64,000 nt of DNA from positions 124,001 to 188,000 of the forward strand of contig WBUL01000003.1 in assembly GCA_008933735.1 (NCBI GenBank), given 5' to 3'. This stretch comes from Anaerolineae bacterium. GTDB taxonomy: Bacteria > Chloroflexota > Anaerolineae > Aggregatilineales > J027. The position numbers and the translations under genes were made by a program. Shown piece by piece: positions 49,472 through 59,652 of this stretch (the stretch's first letter is position 1; every line of letters begins with the position of its first letter). The notes below the pieces were generated by a model. The model was not told where the DNA came from. It saw only the letters and a list, made by a program, of their open reading frames with translations, and did no database searches.

Positions 49472-52400
49472 ATGTTCAAAAAAAGACTTCTGCTGCGCGG
49501 CCTCTCGATTCTGGGGTTAGCTTTTCTGATGGGGGTAATCACCTGGTACGCTGATGCCCAGGAAACTCCCCTGGAGTTTGATAGCCCGGTCAGCGCGGCT
49601 CTTGAAGTCGGCGGTACCAGTCGGTGGCAGTTTGAAGCATATCGTGATGATGTCATTACGCTAACCATTAACCGGACGGAAGGCGATCTGATCCCTGCAC
49701 TTTCCCTCCTGAACGAGGAAAATCAACTCCAGGCACAAATCCGAGGCGATGCTGATGGTACGGCTGCTCTGGTATATCGCATTCCACATTTCGGGCGCTA
49801 CATTGTCCAGATTGGCGCTCAAGGCGAAACACAGGGGAGTTATACACTTGTGCTCTCTCTGTCAGAAAGTGGCCGCCGGGATTTTGAGCAGGGATCAGTG
49901 GATTTTGGCGAACCTGTTGTTCAGCAGATTGATGATACTATTCCCTACCATGTCTGGACATTCACCGGAACCACCGCGCAGGTGGTTGACATTAATGTGG
50001 AAGTCCTTGAAGGCGACCTGCAACCGGTACTGGCACTCACCTCGCCCGGTGGAATTAATCTGGGACGTACCGAGGGAGAGAACGAAGTCCGCTTGTTGGC
50101 GGTGCGTCTGCCGGGCAATGGTACATACGAAGTGCTGGTTCGTCGCCGAGGCGACAACTTTGGCTTTGGTGGGGAAACCTCTGGCCGCTACCGATTAGAA
50201 ATTACACTGCGGAATGGACCCCATGCAACTGCTAATACGTTGGAAGTGGACGAACTTACTCCCGGAAGGCTGACTCTCGACAGTCCCCTGGCACGCTACA
50301 GCGTAGAGACAGTTGGCATGTTCATGGCTGAAATCGAGCTTTCGCGGTCAAACTGCCTCATTGATTTGAATATCTTCTCCAACGGCCCACTGCTGAAGGA
50401 AAACATCATCGGTCAGTCGCCTCTGCGCTACCCTGTCGAATTTATCAGTGTGCAACCGCATATCCTGGAAATTGCGTCGGTTGGCTGCCCTGATCATGAT
50501 GGCATTGGTTTTGTCGTCCGGCTGCGCCCGTTGCAGGTTGACCTGCCGATTCACCTTTTGCCTGAAAATGAGCCAGTCTACGGAACGTCTGAAAGATGGT
50601 TGTTTGAGGGTCAATCAGGAGAGCTTATCCGGCTGTCATTCCGCCACACGGATCTGCAAGAGCCGCTGGATATAAGAATCCTTGCTCCTGACCGGAGTGT
50701 GCTGTACCGCTCTAATACGCAGCCGGAACTCGATCAGATCTTGGCATTGCCAGCCGATGGTTATTATATAGTTGAAGTAAGCGCCTCCAGCCCATACCAG
50801 CTCCGTAAGCTGTTGGTTGGGCAGAACAACCAGCTTTTTTCCGTTGTGCGCCCGATTCAGGAGCAGGTGTTGGATGTCACCGACACAAAAACCTGGCGCA
50901 TCACGGCCGATACCCGTGTTCCTACGGTATTAACAGTTGAAGCGCCTTCGGGGGAAATAATCAGGACGGCGCGTTCGACCCAACTTAATGGGCCACAGCT
51001 CAATGGCCTCACATTAAGTGAACCGGGACGTTATCGGATCAGACTATATGCGGAACAGCGGCCAGTCGCGCTCGATGTGGAGGAAATTCTGGATTCTGAA
51101 AACATCCTTCAGGGAACAGTCAAAGCTATATTGAATGATGAAGATGATTATCACCGCTGGCAACTCCCCCTCAGGGTTGGGGATATTCTCAAACTGCGGC
51201 TGGAGAATTTGACGCCAGGGACACGTTTGCCTTCGCTGGCACTGGTTGACCAGACCGGCGTGTATCTTTACCCTGAGTATCAGATTTCTGATGACAACCA
51301 GGTTGAGCTTATTGGGCTGCGGCCCGATAAGGACAGCATTTATACGGTGGTGGTGAACAATGCTGGTGATGGTGGTCAGCTTGCTTATCGACTCGATGCA
51401 GCAGTTGAAGATAGTTTCATGCCTGCGCCCCCCAACACCCTCAGCATAGAAACAGGGGTTGGCGAAAGCTTTGTTTCGACGAGTCCCGTTCCGCCTGTAA
51501 AAGATTATCTCACGCCGGGTTTCACCGAAAGGGATTTGGCACTTTTAGAGGATGCAGTATCTGTCAGTATTCCCAACCTGATTCGCGGGGAAATCAAGCC
51601 GAATGAATGGCGTCAGGTGTGGCGTTTGAATGTCGTTCGCAGTCAGCTTGTCTCATTAACGGCGACCAGTCTGGAAAACAAACCTGCTCCGGGGATTATG
51701 CTCCTGAACGCTGATGGTACGCCAGTTATTGAACACTGGGAACATGACCTGCCAGTAAACCATGTTTTATACCGTACCCCTACTGCCAGCATCTACTATC
51801 TGGTCGTTACTGGGGATGTTGAAGGGGGCGCCTACTTGTTGGATATGAGTATTGTGCCTGGCCTGGATGAAACGATCCCAACAATGCAAGATGTCGTTCC
51901 AATACGGGTAGGTGACCCCGTACCGGGTGAGTTTCTGACGAGAGATGAGATCGACACTTATGTGTTCTGGGGGCGGCAGAACAGTGTTGTTGCACTGACC
52001 GCATACTATGAACTTGGCGGGTTTGTGCCGGAAATTCAACTGGTGGGGCCACGCGGCAATGTCATTGAGGAAGCTTCTTTTTCTCAGGATCAGAATTTTA
52101 GTCGTTTAGAGACCCCGTCCCTCGCAGAAACCGGGCTTTATACGGTTCATGTTTCCGCATTACAGAGGGAGGAAGAATCCGACTATGGGCGGTATACCCT
52201 GCTGGTGGCACTCGTTCAGGGACAGATGGGCGATGAAGCCGTACTGGAGGGAGTTGGTTATGGAACTATCACCCGCTCTTTTGATGAAAACATCTGGATT
52301 TTCAGGGCAGAATCGGGGGAATCCGTTGATGTCGTCGTTGAGCCGCTGGAAATTGGGGCCCCTTCAAATCTAACCGTTGCCCTGGCAGACAGCGATGGGG

Positions 52401-55400
52401 AGGAATTCTATTTTCAGCGGGCACTGCTTTCTGAGAGCAGTGTGACAATGCGCGATATTATGCTGCCCCGCACCGGGTTGTATCAGGTCAAGGTAAGGGG
52501 GGAATTTATCGGTCGGTACCGTATAACCCTCACGCGAGATGCTACCTACCTAACGCCGGGTGACCACGCAACGGCGTATGGCGATACGGTCAGTGGCGTT
52601 TTCACACAGGGAAATGTGGTTGATCGCTGGCTGCTGTCTGGCAACCAGGGAGACGTTATTGCTGTTGCTGTGCGTCCGGTTCGAGGCGACCTTGCCAGCG
52701 TCGGCTTTGAAATTGAAGCGCCCGACGGAACAGTTGTTGCGGTTGGCGTGACCACTGACTCGACCGGAGCAAGAACAGAAAATATTGTGCTGCCCACGGC
52801 AGGTATATATTCGCTGCTGGTAGGGACGCCGGATGTATTATTCGCAGGATCCATGGCGTATGATCTGAGTGTTGAGCTGCAAAATCGGACTGCACGCTCC
52901 TCCGGCACCCTGATTCCCTACAATTCAACCCATACTGGCATTATTTTTGCCGATGATACCCGCGATGTCTGGCTGTTTGAGGGCAAGCAGGGGGATGTTA
53001 TTCGGGTCGCTGTCACCGGGGATGGTGCGATCCAACCCGCATTTTCTCTAACCGCGTTCAACGCGCAGCGCCAGGATGGACAGTATGTACCTCTTCTATC
53101 ACGCACGGGTACAACAACACAGCCCGCCCGGTTAGTTGAGTATACACTCCCTGATTCTGGGGCATACGCAATAACAGTGAGCGGCGTATCAGGTTCGACA
53201 GGTTCCTATACCTTCGACCTTACCGCTTTGCAGCAGTCGAATGCTGTTACCCTTCCCCTGAACAGCGGACAAACACTACCTGGCAATATCAAACCAGGTG
53301 CACGTGAAGTCTGGACTGTTGAGGGTACAGCAGGAGATGTGCTGGACGTTCAGGTGGAACCGATTCGGCGTTCCGGGCTTGCACCGAACGTCCGTGTCTT
53401 GGGCCCGACTGGAGATATCCTTGTACAGGCAACAGGCAGGAGTGGCTCAGCAGCAGCAATTACCTCTTATGCGCTGCCGTCCAATGGTACTTATCAGATT
53501 ATTGTGCAGCCAGCGTCGGAGGGAGATACCCAGGGACGCTACGAGATTACCTTATCCCTGCTAGAGAATGGTACATTACCTCCCAGTTCTCTGTCCTATG
53601 ACGAGGCGGCCATTGGCGTACTATCAGATGAAAAAACTGTGGAAAGGCGATTTTTTGAAGGGCAGGCTGGCGATGTTGTACGGGTGGCGGCGCTGAGAAC
53701 CAGTGATGACCTGGATACCCTATTGACGCTATATGATCCCGCAGGCCAAATCATTGCCTGGGCTGACGACTCTGTGGCCTCTAAGGACTCAGAAATTACA
53801 CTGACCCTCCCCCAAACGGGGCAATACCTTGTTGAGGTTGCACGATTTGGCCGGGAACGTGGTTTCACGAGTGGAAATTATCGTCTGGATCTGGAGTTGT
53901 TGTATCGTCCGGGGAATAGGGTGCCTGAAGGCTATCTTGCCTATGGAGAGCAGGTCACTGACCGAATCTTGCCTGATCTCCCTGCACCACAAACATGGTA
54001 TTTTGTCGGCCAGGAAGGGGATGAGGTGAGTATTCATCTTCAATTTCCGGCAAGCAATATTCCCCTGTTGCTTAGTCTATCGGACGGGGCGAACAATCTC
54101 CTTCAGGAAGGCGAACGAGTTCGAGAACGCACTTCAATTCGGAATTTCCGTTTGCCAGCCGATGGAATCTATCAGATTTCAATACAAACGACCCGCCGAA
54201 TCACGACGGGAGAGTACATCCCTTACCATTTGGGGCTGGAGCTGGTTTCAGGAGAACGCGGCACTGATTCGCAGGGCGGCCTCGTTCAACGCGGAGACAG
54301 CGTCGCTGGAACTTTTGAGGGTAATAGGCCTGTACATCTCTGGCTGTATGAAGGGCAGGCTGGCGAACAGGTTTTACTCTCGATACTTGGCCTGGAAGGA
54401 ATCACCCTCCCGGATATGACCATTTTTGCACCTGATGGACGGATCCTTTCGAACTTGAGAGGTGAGCTGGCAAGCGACACCAATTCTGTGTCCCTGATCC
54501 TGCCGGAAAGCGGTTTTTATCAGATCGCTGTGATCAATACCAGAGCAGAATCTTTTTTGAGCTATCGCCTGGCTGTAAATGGTGGCCTCTCAGACCTGCT
54601 GGCAGGTCAGTTGTTTCCCGGACGTACCGGATTTGGCTATCTGGCCGACGCAGCACCTTCCCAGAATTGGCTGTATGAGGGTCAGGCAGGGCAAGTTCTG
54701 GCTATCCAGGCCATTGGCGATTTGAGTTTTTCAGTGCGGTTGGAGAATCCTGACGGCGCGGTTCTTGCCAGCAGCCAGGATGATCCTCTGACAGGGCAAA
54801 CCATCATTGCACCCCTCACCCTACAGACAGATGGCGCCTACCGTATTGTCGTGACCCGTGAAGGCGGAATTCTCGGACATGGCCAGGGTGGCTATCAGAT
54901 TCGGGTGAGCCCCTCACTCACGATCCCTGAAGCGCTGAGTGCTCAACCTCTGGAATCCAGTGTTCCTGTTACGGGGTCGGTGTCTGCCCGTCAGAAAACC
55001 TATTACATTTTTTATGCCGAATCCGGAACCCCCATTTCACTGGAATTCGTGCCAGAACGTGGAGAGGGACAACCCGAAATTCGCTTGCTGGATGAAAATG
55101 GTCAGCTCATCACGCGCAGCACTGGCAGCATCGAAAATCTGATCATCGACCAATCAGGGTATTTTCTCATTGAAGTCGCTTCTTCTGCACCCTTGTCCTT
55201 CACGCTGACGGTAGCTGCCCGTCCTCAGCCAGATGAAGAACTGGTTGTACTTCTTGAACGTGATGTCACGACGGTCGCGGATTTGAGTCAGCAAACCCCC
55301 GTCAATTACTGGGCGATTGACGCAGCAGCAGGCGAGTCTCTGATGATTGAAGTGAAGGCCTTTACCAACGCACAGCAGGTGGATTTGATTCTGTTCGATC

Positions 55401-56887
55401 CCGACGGCAGCCCGATGCGAGCGCTTATCGCCCAGGATAGTGAGACCATTCTGGGGCCCGTTTTTATCCCGCGGGATGGCACCTATGTTCTACGAGTCGG
55501 TACATGGCTAAATTTGCTGGCGGCAGATGAAAGCGGCTACTCTGTACGTGTCATAAACGCTGCTGATGGGGAAACCCTGGGTTCGGATGGCAGCAGTCTT
55601 CTTGCCGGGCAGCCAGTTTTTGGTGGTATCTCCGATGATGACCCACAGGATCGTTGGATGTTTGAAGCACTGGCAGGGAGCCGCCTTTCCCTGGTGCTGG
55701 AAACAATCGGCGGCGATGCAGCGTTGGATATTGCCCTGTTCATGCCAGATGGTATCCCGTTAGAGATTCAAACCAGCGCAAACGGGGACACGGTGAGTGT
55801 TGAGGGTATTCTGGTTCCTGTGAACGGTGTATATACCCTTGAGGTGAATCAGGTAAAGGTCAACAGCGCTGATGCGACCGCTTACAAGCTTCTCGTCAGC
55901 GAAACAAAGTCACCGCTTGAAAGCAGTCTTTCCCAGGCGCAGGGATTAGAACTCGGACAGCCGGTTTCGGGGGAAATTACTTCGTCGGCGGAGCTTGATG
56001 CCTGGGTATTTTTTGCCAACCAGGGACAAACCGTGACCATTGAGAGCGAAAGTTTGGTGGTACTGACCCTTGTAAGCCCGAATGGAATTCCGCTGTATGC
56101 CAATGCCGCAGGTCGTCTGGAACAGGTGCTTTTGCTGGAAGATGGGCTCTACAGCGTAGTCGTCAGCGCGATCCGGGTGCCGTTAGCTTATACCCTGCAA
56201 GTGAAGCCGGATACGGTGCGGACTAACTGGCGCTGGTCATTGAGGCTGGGGCAATTTGAACAGGTTGTTTTGACGACCGACAGCCCGGTACATGAATGGC
56301 TGTTGAACGGATACCAGGCGGGTGAGTATACAATCGCAGTACGCCCAACCAGCCAGGGCTGGCAGGCGAAAACCTATGTTATCAGTGATACAAATCAGAT
56401 AGTCAGCGTTGGAGAAGTTCAGCCCGACGGGTCAACTTTCATTCGTCTCTATTTGGACTCTGCCACATCTCAGACGTACAGTTTGATTGTGACCAGTGAT
56501 CTTGCCGGCGGTACCTACCAAGTGCTCTTTGATGCGGGAGTGAATGCCACTACCCCTGAGCCCATCAGCGAGGGAACCCCTGTTACGGGACGAATCAATG
56601 TATTTGATACCGCAGACGAATGGTTGTGGCAGGGTAGCCCCACTGAGCCGATCACGATTGAAGCTGAACGTCTGGAAGGTGATTTTACGCTCGGCATTCG
56701 TGTTTTTGCTCCTGGCAATTTGTTCTTGCAAGAGTATGTCGCAGATGAGGAAGGCCGGATACGGGCTGAAAACATTCTCCTGCCAGTACAGGGCACTTAT
56801 ATCATTCAGGTTATTCGTACTGAGGACGTTTTTAGCGCGGCGCAGGGGGTCTATCAGATGCGAATCGAGGTTAATCCCGTAGAATAA
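49472..56887 (+). CDS. Giant secreted protein of about 22 PPC-like repeats
   Basis: The 2471-residue protein begins with a signal peptide (1-30, ending in YADAQ). By my count the rest is about 22 diverged copies of a module of roughly 110 residues. Each copy has a strand with Trp or Tyr and Phe such as DVWLFEGKQGDVIRVAV, a middle DxxLxLxxPDG part, and a closing GxYxLxV strand such as GRYEITLSLLE. This matches the bacterial pre-peptidase C-terminal (PPC) domain, a beta-sandwich often beside secreted proteases. No protease, anchor, LPxTG or dockerin is visible, so it is likely a secreted or surface fibre that binds polymer. The N-terminal part of the RHS protein carries a similar module. GGGTG is the nearest RBS-like sequence. 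The frame is continuous. Confidence 0.88.
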   Translation: MFKKRLLLRGLSILGLAFLMGVITWYADAQETPLEFDSPVSAALEVGGTSRWQFEAYRDDVITLTINRTEGDLIPALSLLNEENQLQAQIRGDADGTAALVYRIPHFGRYIVQIGAQGETQGSYTLVLSLSESGRRDFEQGSVDFGEPVVQQIDDTIPYHVWTFTGTTAQVVDINVEVLEGDLQPVLALTSPGGINLGRTEGENEVRLLAVRLPGNGTYEVLVRRRGDNFGFGGETSGRYRLEITLRNGPHATANTLEVDELTPGRLTLDSPLARYSVETVGMFMAEIELSRSNCLIDLNIFSNGPLLKENIIGQSPLRYPVEFISVQPHILEIASVGCPDHDGIGFVVRLRPLQVDLPIHLLPENEPVYGTSERWLFEGQSGELIRLSFRHTDLQEPLDIRILAPDRSVLYRSNTQPELDQILALPADGYYIVEVSASSPYQLRKLLVGQNNQLFSVVRPIQEQVLDVTDTKTWRITADTRVPTVLTVEAPSGEIIRTARSTQLNGPQLNGLTLSEPGRYRIRLYAEQRPVALDVEEILDSENILQGTVKAILNDEDDYHRWQLPLRVGDILKLRLENLTPGTRLPSLALVDQTGVYLYPEYQISDDNQVELIGLRPDKDSIYTVVVNNAGDGGQLAYRLDAAVEDSFMPAPPNTLSIETGVGESFVSTSPVPPVKDYLTPGFTERDLALLEDAVSVSIPNLIRGEIKPNEWRQVWRLNVVRSQLVSLTATSLENKPAPGIMLLNADGTPVIEHWEHDLPVNHVLYRTPTASIYYLVVTGDVEGGAYLLDMSIVPGLDETIPTMQDVVPIRVGDPVPGEFLTRDEIDTYVFWGRQNSVVALTAYYELGGFVPEIQLVGPRGNVIEEASFSQDQNFSRLETPSLAETGLYTVHVSALQREEESDYGRYTLLVALVQGQMGDEAVLEGVGYGTITRSFDENIWIFRAESGESVDVVVEPLEIGAPSNLTVALADSDGEEFYFQRALLSESSVTMRDIMLPRTGLYQVKVRGEFIGRYRITLTRDATYLTPGDHATAYGDTVSGVFTQGNVVDRWLLSGNQGDVIAVAVRPVRGDLASVGFEIEAPDGTVVAVGVTTDSTGARTENIVLPTAGIYSLLVGTPDVLFAGSMAYDLSVELQNRTARSSGTLIPYNSTHTGIIFADDTRDVWLFEGKQGDVIRVAVTGDGAIQPAFSLTAFNAQRQDGQYVPLLSRTGTTTQPARLVEYTLPDSGAYAITVSGVSGSTGSYTFDLTALQQSNAVTLPLNSGQTLPGNIKPGAREVWTVEGTAGDVLDVQVEPIRRSGLAPNVRVLGPTGDILVQATGRSGSAAAITSYALPSNGTYQIIVQPASEGDTQGRYEITLSLLENGTLPPSSLSYDEAAIGVLSDEKTVERRFFEGQAGDVVRVAALRTSDDLDTLLTLYDPAGQIIAWADDSVASKDSEITLTLPQTGQYLVEVARFGRERGFTSGNYRLDLELLYRPGNRVPEGYLAYGEQVTDRILPDLPAPQTWYFVGQEGDEVSIHLQFPASNIPLLLSLSDGANNLLQEGERVRERTSIRNFRLPADGIYQISIQTTRRITTGEYIPYHLGLELVSGERGTDSQGGLVQRGDSVAGTFEGNRPVHLWLYEGQAGEQVLLSILGLEGITLPDMTIFAPDGRILSNLRGELASDTNSVSLILPESGFYQIAVINTRAESFLSYRLAVNGGLSDLLAGQLFPGRTGFGYLADAAPSQNWLYEGQAGQVLAIQAIGDLSFSVRLENPDGAVLASSQDDPLTGQTIIAPLTLQTDGAYRIVVTREGGILGHGQGGYQIRVSPSLTIPEALSAQPLESSVPVTGSVSARQKTYYIFYAESGTPISLEFVPERGEGQPEIRLLDENGQLITRSTGSIENLIIDQSGYFLIEVASSAPLSFTLTVAARPQPDEELVVLLERDVTTVADLSQQTPVNYWAIDAAAGESLMIEVKAFTNAQQVDLILFDPDGSPMRALIAQDSETILGPVFIPRDGTYVLRVGTWLNLLAADESGYSVRVINAADGETLGSDGSSLLAGQPVFGGISDDDPQDRWMFEALAGSRLSLVLETIGGDAALDIALFMPDGIPLEIQTSANGDTVSVEGILVPVNGVYTLEVNQVKVNSADATAYKLLVSETKSPLESSLSQAQGLELGQPVSGEITSSAELDAWVFFANQGQTVTIESESLVVLTLVSPNGIPLYANAAGRLEQVLLLEDGLYSVVVSAIRVPLAYTLQVKPDTVRTNWRWSLRLGQFEQVVLTTDSPVHEWLLNGYQAGEYTIAVRPTSQGWQAKTYVISDTNQIVSVGEVQPDGSTFIRLYLDSATSQTYSLIVTSDLAGGTYQVLFDAGVNATTPEPISEGTPVTGRINVFDTADEWLWQGSPTEPITIEAERLEGDFTLGIRVFAPGNLFLQEYVADEEGRIRAENILLPVQGTYIIQVIRTEDVFSAAQGVYQMRIEVNPVE

Positions 56888-56907
56888 AATAAGGGGCGTA
56901 AGCCCCT
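56881..56907 (-). terminator. Terminator of tRNA-Leu (hairpin between convergent units)
   Basis: AGGGGC (56892-56897) and GCCCCT (56902-56907) form a stem with loop GTAA. Read on the minus strand, 7 nt beyond the tRNA, it is followed by TTATTTTATT. It may also slow readthrough from the PPC gene on the plus strand. Confidence 0.75.
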
Positions 56908-56913
56908 ACTTGA

Positions 56914-56994
56914 TGCCCCGGAGAGGACTCGAACCTCCACGCCCGAAGGCACAGGCCCTCAACCTGCCGCGTATGCCAATTCCGCCACCGGGGC
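56914..56994 (-). tRNA. tRNA-Leu (anticodon GAG)
   Basis: The minus strand gives a class II tRNA of 81 nt: acceptor stem GCCCCGG with CCGGGGC, D arm with GGCGGAATTGGCATACGC, anticodon loop TTGAGGG giving GAG (reads CUC and CUU), a long variable arm TGCCTTCGGGCGT, and T arm GGAGGTTCGAGTCCTCT. CCA is not encoded. Confidence 0.96.
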
Positions 56995-57009
56995 AGTTGT
57001 TATTATGCT

Positions 57010-57039
57010 ATCATATCGCCCTGGTGCAATCAAGGTCAA
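57010..57039 (-). promoter_or_regulatory. Promoter of tRNA-Leu
   Basis: On the minus strand TTGACC (57039-57034) and TATGAT (57015-57010) are spaced by 18 nt and end 15 nt before the tRNA. Both boxes are close to consensus. Confidence 0.65.
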
Positions 57040-57087
57040 TTTTGCGGCTTTGTGTTAGTGTGTAGGTATAGAGAAAGGACTGAGGTT

Positions 57088-57747
57088 GTGAGAGAAATTC
57101 CTCTTTTTCCCCTGCACACGGTGCTTTTCCCTGGGATGCTGCTGCCGCTTCACATTTTTGAGCCCCGATACAAGCAGATGGTTCACCGCTGTGTCACAGG
57201 TCAGGAACCGTTTGGGGTGGTGCTAATCGAGGAAGGCAGTGAGGTCGGCCCCGGCGCTAAAATTTTCGATATTGGCACCATGGCCTATATTACCCAGCTT
57301 GATCAGCAAGACGACGGGCGAATAAATATCGCTACCGTTGGGGTTGACCGGTTTAAGATACACACGACAACTGCTGACAAACAAGCCTATCTGATGGGAG
57401 AAGTTGAGCTTTATCCGTTCGAGCAAATGGATTCCCCCTCTGCTGTTTCCGAAGCAGTACGGCTCGAACCCGCCCTGCGCGATTACCTCCAGGTCATAGC
57501 AAAAATTGGTGAGATAGAAATTTTACTGGATAATATTCCATCCGAGCCGGATCAACTGGCTTTCCTGACCGCTATTGTGTTGCAGGCGCCGATGCCAGAC
57601 AAACAGGGATTGTTGAGTATTCCTTCTTTGCCGGAACTGCTGCGACAGGAGCGAGCGCTGCTGGCACGAGAAATCGAAATTTTGAAGATGATAACGGCGA
57701 ACCCTCCACAGTGGGTTGATGGGGATGTGCCGTTTTCGCCCAACTAA
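57088..57747 (+). CDS. Lon N-terminal (LON substrate-binding) domain protein
   Basis: With a GTG start at 57088 the product has 219 residues beginning with REIPLFPLHTVLFPGMLLPL, the standard opening of the Lon substrate-binding domain. The beta-rich part (about 1-110) contains LHIFEPRYKQMVHRC and GTMAYITQLDQQ; the rest is helical. There is no ATPase or protease domain, so it is one of the stand-alone proteins often labelled Lon-like or peptidase S16; the role is not well defined. RBS AAAGGA lies 8 nt upstream. An earlier TTG would add residues outside the family. It is followed by plsX after 15 nt. Confidence 0.92.
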   Translation: MREIPLFPLHTVLFPGMLLPLHIFEPRYKQMVHRCVTGQEPFGVVLIEEGSEVGPGAKIFDIGTMAYITQLDQQDDGRINIATVGVDRFKIHTTTADKQAYLMGEVELYPFEQMDSPSAVSEAVRLEPALRDYLQVIAKIGEIEILLDNIPSEPDQLAFLTAIVLQAPMPDKQGLLSIPSLPELLRQERALLAREIEILKMITANPPQWVDGDVPFSPN

Positions 57748-57762
57748 TGAGGATTATTGGTG

Positions 57763-58770
57763 ATGCGGATTGCTGTTGATGCGATGGGAAGTGACCACTT
57801 TCCTGTCCCTGATGTTGAGGGGGCTGTGCAGGCTGCCCGTGAATATGGGGATAATATTCTGCTTGTTGGCGATGAGGCGGTCGTCCGGCAGGAGCTGACC
57901 AAGCATGAAACCTCAGGACTGAAAATCGACGTTATTCACGCCGCGCATCACATCACAATGCATGATAAACCCAGCGAAGTTGGACGCAGTAAACCAGAAT
58001 CCTCCGTGTACGTGGCTTCGAAACTTGTTGCTGATGGCAGGGCAGATGCCTTTGTATCGGTAGGCAATACGGGGGCAATTCTGGCTATCACTTTGCTGGG
58101 TACGCTGGGGCGCGTTCCAGGAGTTAAACGTCCCTGCCTGAGTGCGATTGTTTCGCTGGACAGCCGCCCGGTAATTCTCCTGGATATTGGGGCCAACGCC
58201 GACTGCAAGCCGCAGTGGTTGTTGCAGTTCGCGGTGATGGGAAGCATTTACGCGCAGAGCGCACTGGGGCATAAGAATCCGCGTCTGGGGCTGCTGTCGA
58301 ATGGCGAGGAAGAAGGCAAAGGAAACGACCTCATTAAAGAAGCAGGGGAACTAATCAAAAAAAGCTCACTGAATTTTGTAGGAAACGTTGAACCAAAAGA
58401 TGTAGTGCATGGTGCGGTCGATGTCATGGTAAGTGACGGTTTTGTTGGCAATATTTTCATCAAATCGCTGGAGGCAATGGGAGATCTCCTTTTCCATCTG
58501 ATCCGGCGCGAAGCTAGAGCAGACATGCGTTCGAAAGCAGGCGCGGCGCTGCTCAGGCCCGCCTTGAGGCGGGTATATAAACGGGTTGATCCGTTTGAGA
58601 TTGGTGGTGCCCCCCTGCTGGGCGTCAATGGAGTAGTCATTATTGGGCATGGACGTACCAACGCCCTGGGGATGAAAAATGCGATCCGGCAGGCGCGGCT
58701 GGCGGTGGCTGGTGGGATTGTTGAAAAAATACGCCAGGATATTAATGGCATTAACACCGAACCAGAGTAA
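57763..58770 (+). CDS. plsX: Phosphate acyltransferase PlsX
   Basis: PlsX makes acyl-phosphate from acyl-ACP, which PlsY then uses to start phospholipid synthesis. The 335-residue length is normal. Motifs match: RIAVDAMGSDHFP at the start, VSVGNTGAIL (about 103-112), LDIGANADCKPQWLLQFAVM, LSNGEEEGKG and VSDGFVGNIFIKSLE. RBS GAGGA lies 9 nt before ATG 57763. No fabD or fabF neighbours follow as in many bacteria; instead a parA/parB-like pair comes next. Confidence 0.97.
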   Translation: MRIAVDAMGSDHFPVPDVEGAVQAAREYGDNILLVGDEAVVRQELTKHETSGLKIDVIHAAHHITMHDKPSEVGRSKPESSVYVASKLVADGRADAFVSVGNTGAILAITLLGTLGRVPGVKRPCLSAIVSLDSRPVILLDIGANADCKPQWLLQFAVMGSIYAQSALGHKNPRLGLLSNGEEEGKGNDLIKEAGELIKKSSLNFVGNVEPKDVVHGAVDVMVSDGFVGNIFIKSLEAMGDLLFHLIRREARADMRSKAGAALLRPALRRVYKRVDPFEIGGAPLLGVNGVVIIGHGRTNALGMKNAIRQARLAVAGGIVEKIRQDINGINTEPE

Positions 58771-58784
58771 GTGCAACATAAGGT

Positions 58785-58802
58785 AATATTCGTAAGAATA
58801 TT
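58785..58802. promoter_or_regulatory. Inverted repeat upstream of parA-like gene
   Basis: AATATTC (58785-58791) and GAATATT (58796-58802) flank a GTAA loop, with GCAAC and GTTGC further out. It lies in the 93-nt gap between plsX and the parA-like gene. It is not followed by T residues, so an operator is more likely than a terminator. Confidence 0.4.
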
Positions 58803-58863
58803 GGTTGCCAAGTTGACCATCTGCCACTATCCTTAGTGCTGTCGTTTTGAAAGGCGGCTGCTC

Positions 58864-59652
58864 ATGAAAGTGGTCACACTGTTAAATGAAAAAGGTGGGG
58901 TAGGGAAGACCACGCTGGCACATGCGATTGCCTGTGGGTTGGCGATTCGAGGTCATCGGGTGCTGGCGGTGGACGGCGACCCACAGGCGAATCTGACCAT
59001 GGGTTTTGGTCAAAGCCCTTCCCCCGCATTTTATGATCTCATTGTCCGCGAGGCTCCGTTTAATGAAACTCTGCTCTATATTGATGCTGAAAACTACAAA
59101 GTGCCAAGCGAGGATGTGAAAGGATTTGTCTATCTCATCCCCTCTAATAAGGAAACCCGCACCATCTCGCAAAACACGGATAATGTGCTGGCGGTGCGTC
59201 AGCGGCTTACCGAATTGGAAGATGAGATTGATGTGGTTGTATTTGATACCTCACCAACCCCTTCTCTGCTGCACGCAAGCATTTATCTGGCGACGGATTA
59301 CCTGCTGTTTCCGGTAGAATTGGAATATTACAGTTTTGCGGGGCTGGGGAGTTCGATTGGGCATCGCAACGGATTCAGCCGCCAGAAAAAGAGCCTGGGG
59401 TTGGGGGATATTGAGGTGATGGGAATCATCCCCAACAAATACCGTCCCAACACCCTGGAACATCAGGAGAATCTGGAAAAACTTCAGGCGCAGTTTAAGG
59501 GGCTGGTCTGGCAGGTACTGCCGCAGCGCATCATCTGGAGTGAAGCCGCGGCCCGCAAGCGCTCGGTATTTAATTATGCCCCGGACAGCGCCGCCACAGA
59601 GGACGCCTGGCAAATCGTCAAGAATGTAGAAAGGGTACTGCAACGTGTCTAG
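58864..59652 (+). CDS. parA: ParA/Soj-like ATPase
   Basis: The 262-residue protein has the deviant Walker A motif of ParA proteins, KGGVGKTT (10-17), then AVDGDPQANLTMGFG and a Walker B-like VVVFDTSPTP. It has no N-terminal DNA-binding extension, so it is the short Soj type found on chromosomes and some plasmids. ParA ATPases bind DNA as dimers and move ParB-bound cargo. The next gene overlaps by 8 nt and is ParB-like. The region lacks oriC neighbours such as dnaA, rsmG or mnmG in view. Residues 45-105 are less conserved than in standard Soj, so a specialised role is possible. Confidence 0.92.
   Translation: MKVVTLLNEKGGVGKTTLAHAIACGLAIRGHRVLAVDGDPQANLTMGFGQSPSPAFYDLIVREAPFNETLLYIDAENYKVPSEDVKGFVYLIPSNKETRTISQNTDNVLAVRQRLTELEDEIDVVVFDTSPTPSLLHASIYLATDYLLFPVELEYYSFAGLGSSIGHRNGFSRQKKSLGLGDIEVMGIIPNKYRPNTLEHQENLEKLQAQFKGLVWQVLPQRIIWSEAAARKRSVFNYAPDSAATEDAWQIVKNVERVLQRV

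Noticed and set aside
49472-56887. Recent DNA tandem duplication in the PPC-repeat gene
   Set aside because: The modules are similar in protein pattern only; no long near-identical DNA repeats are visible.
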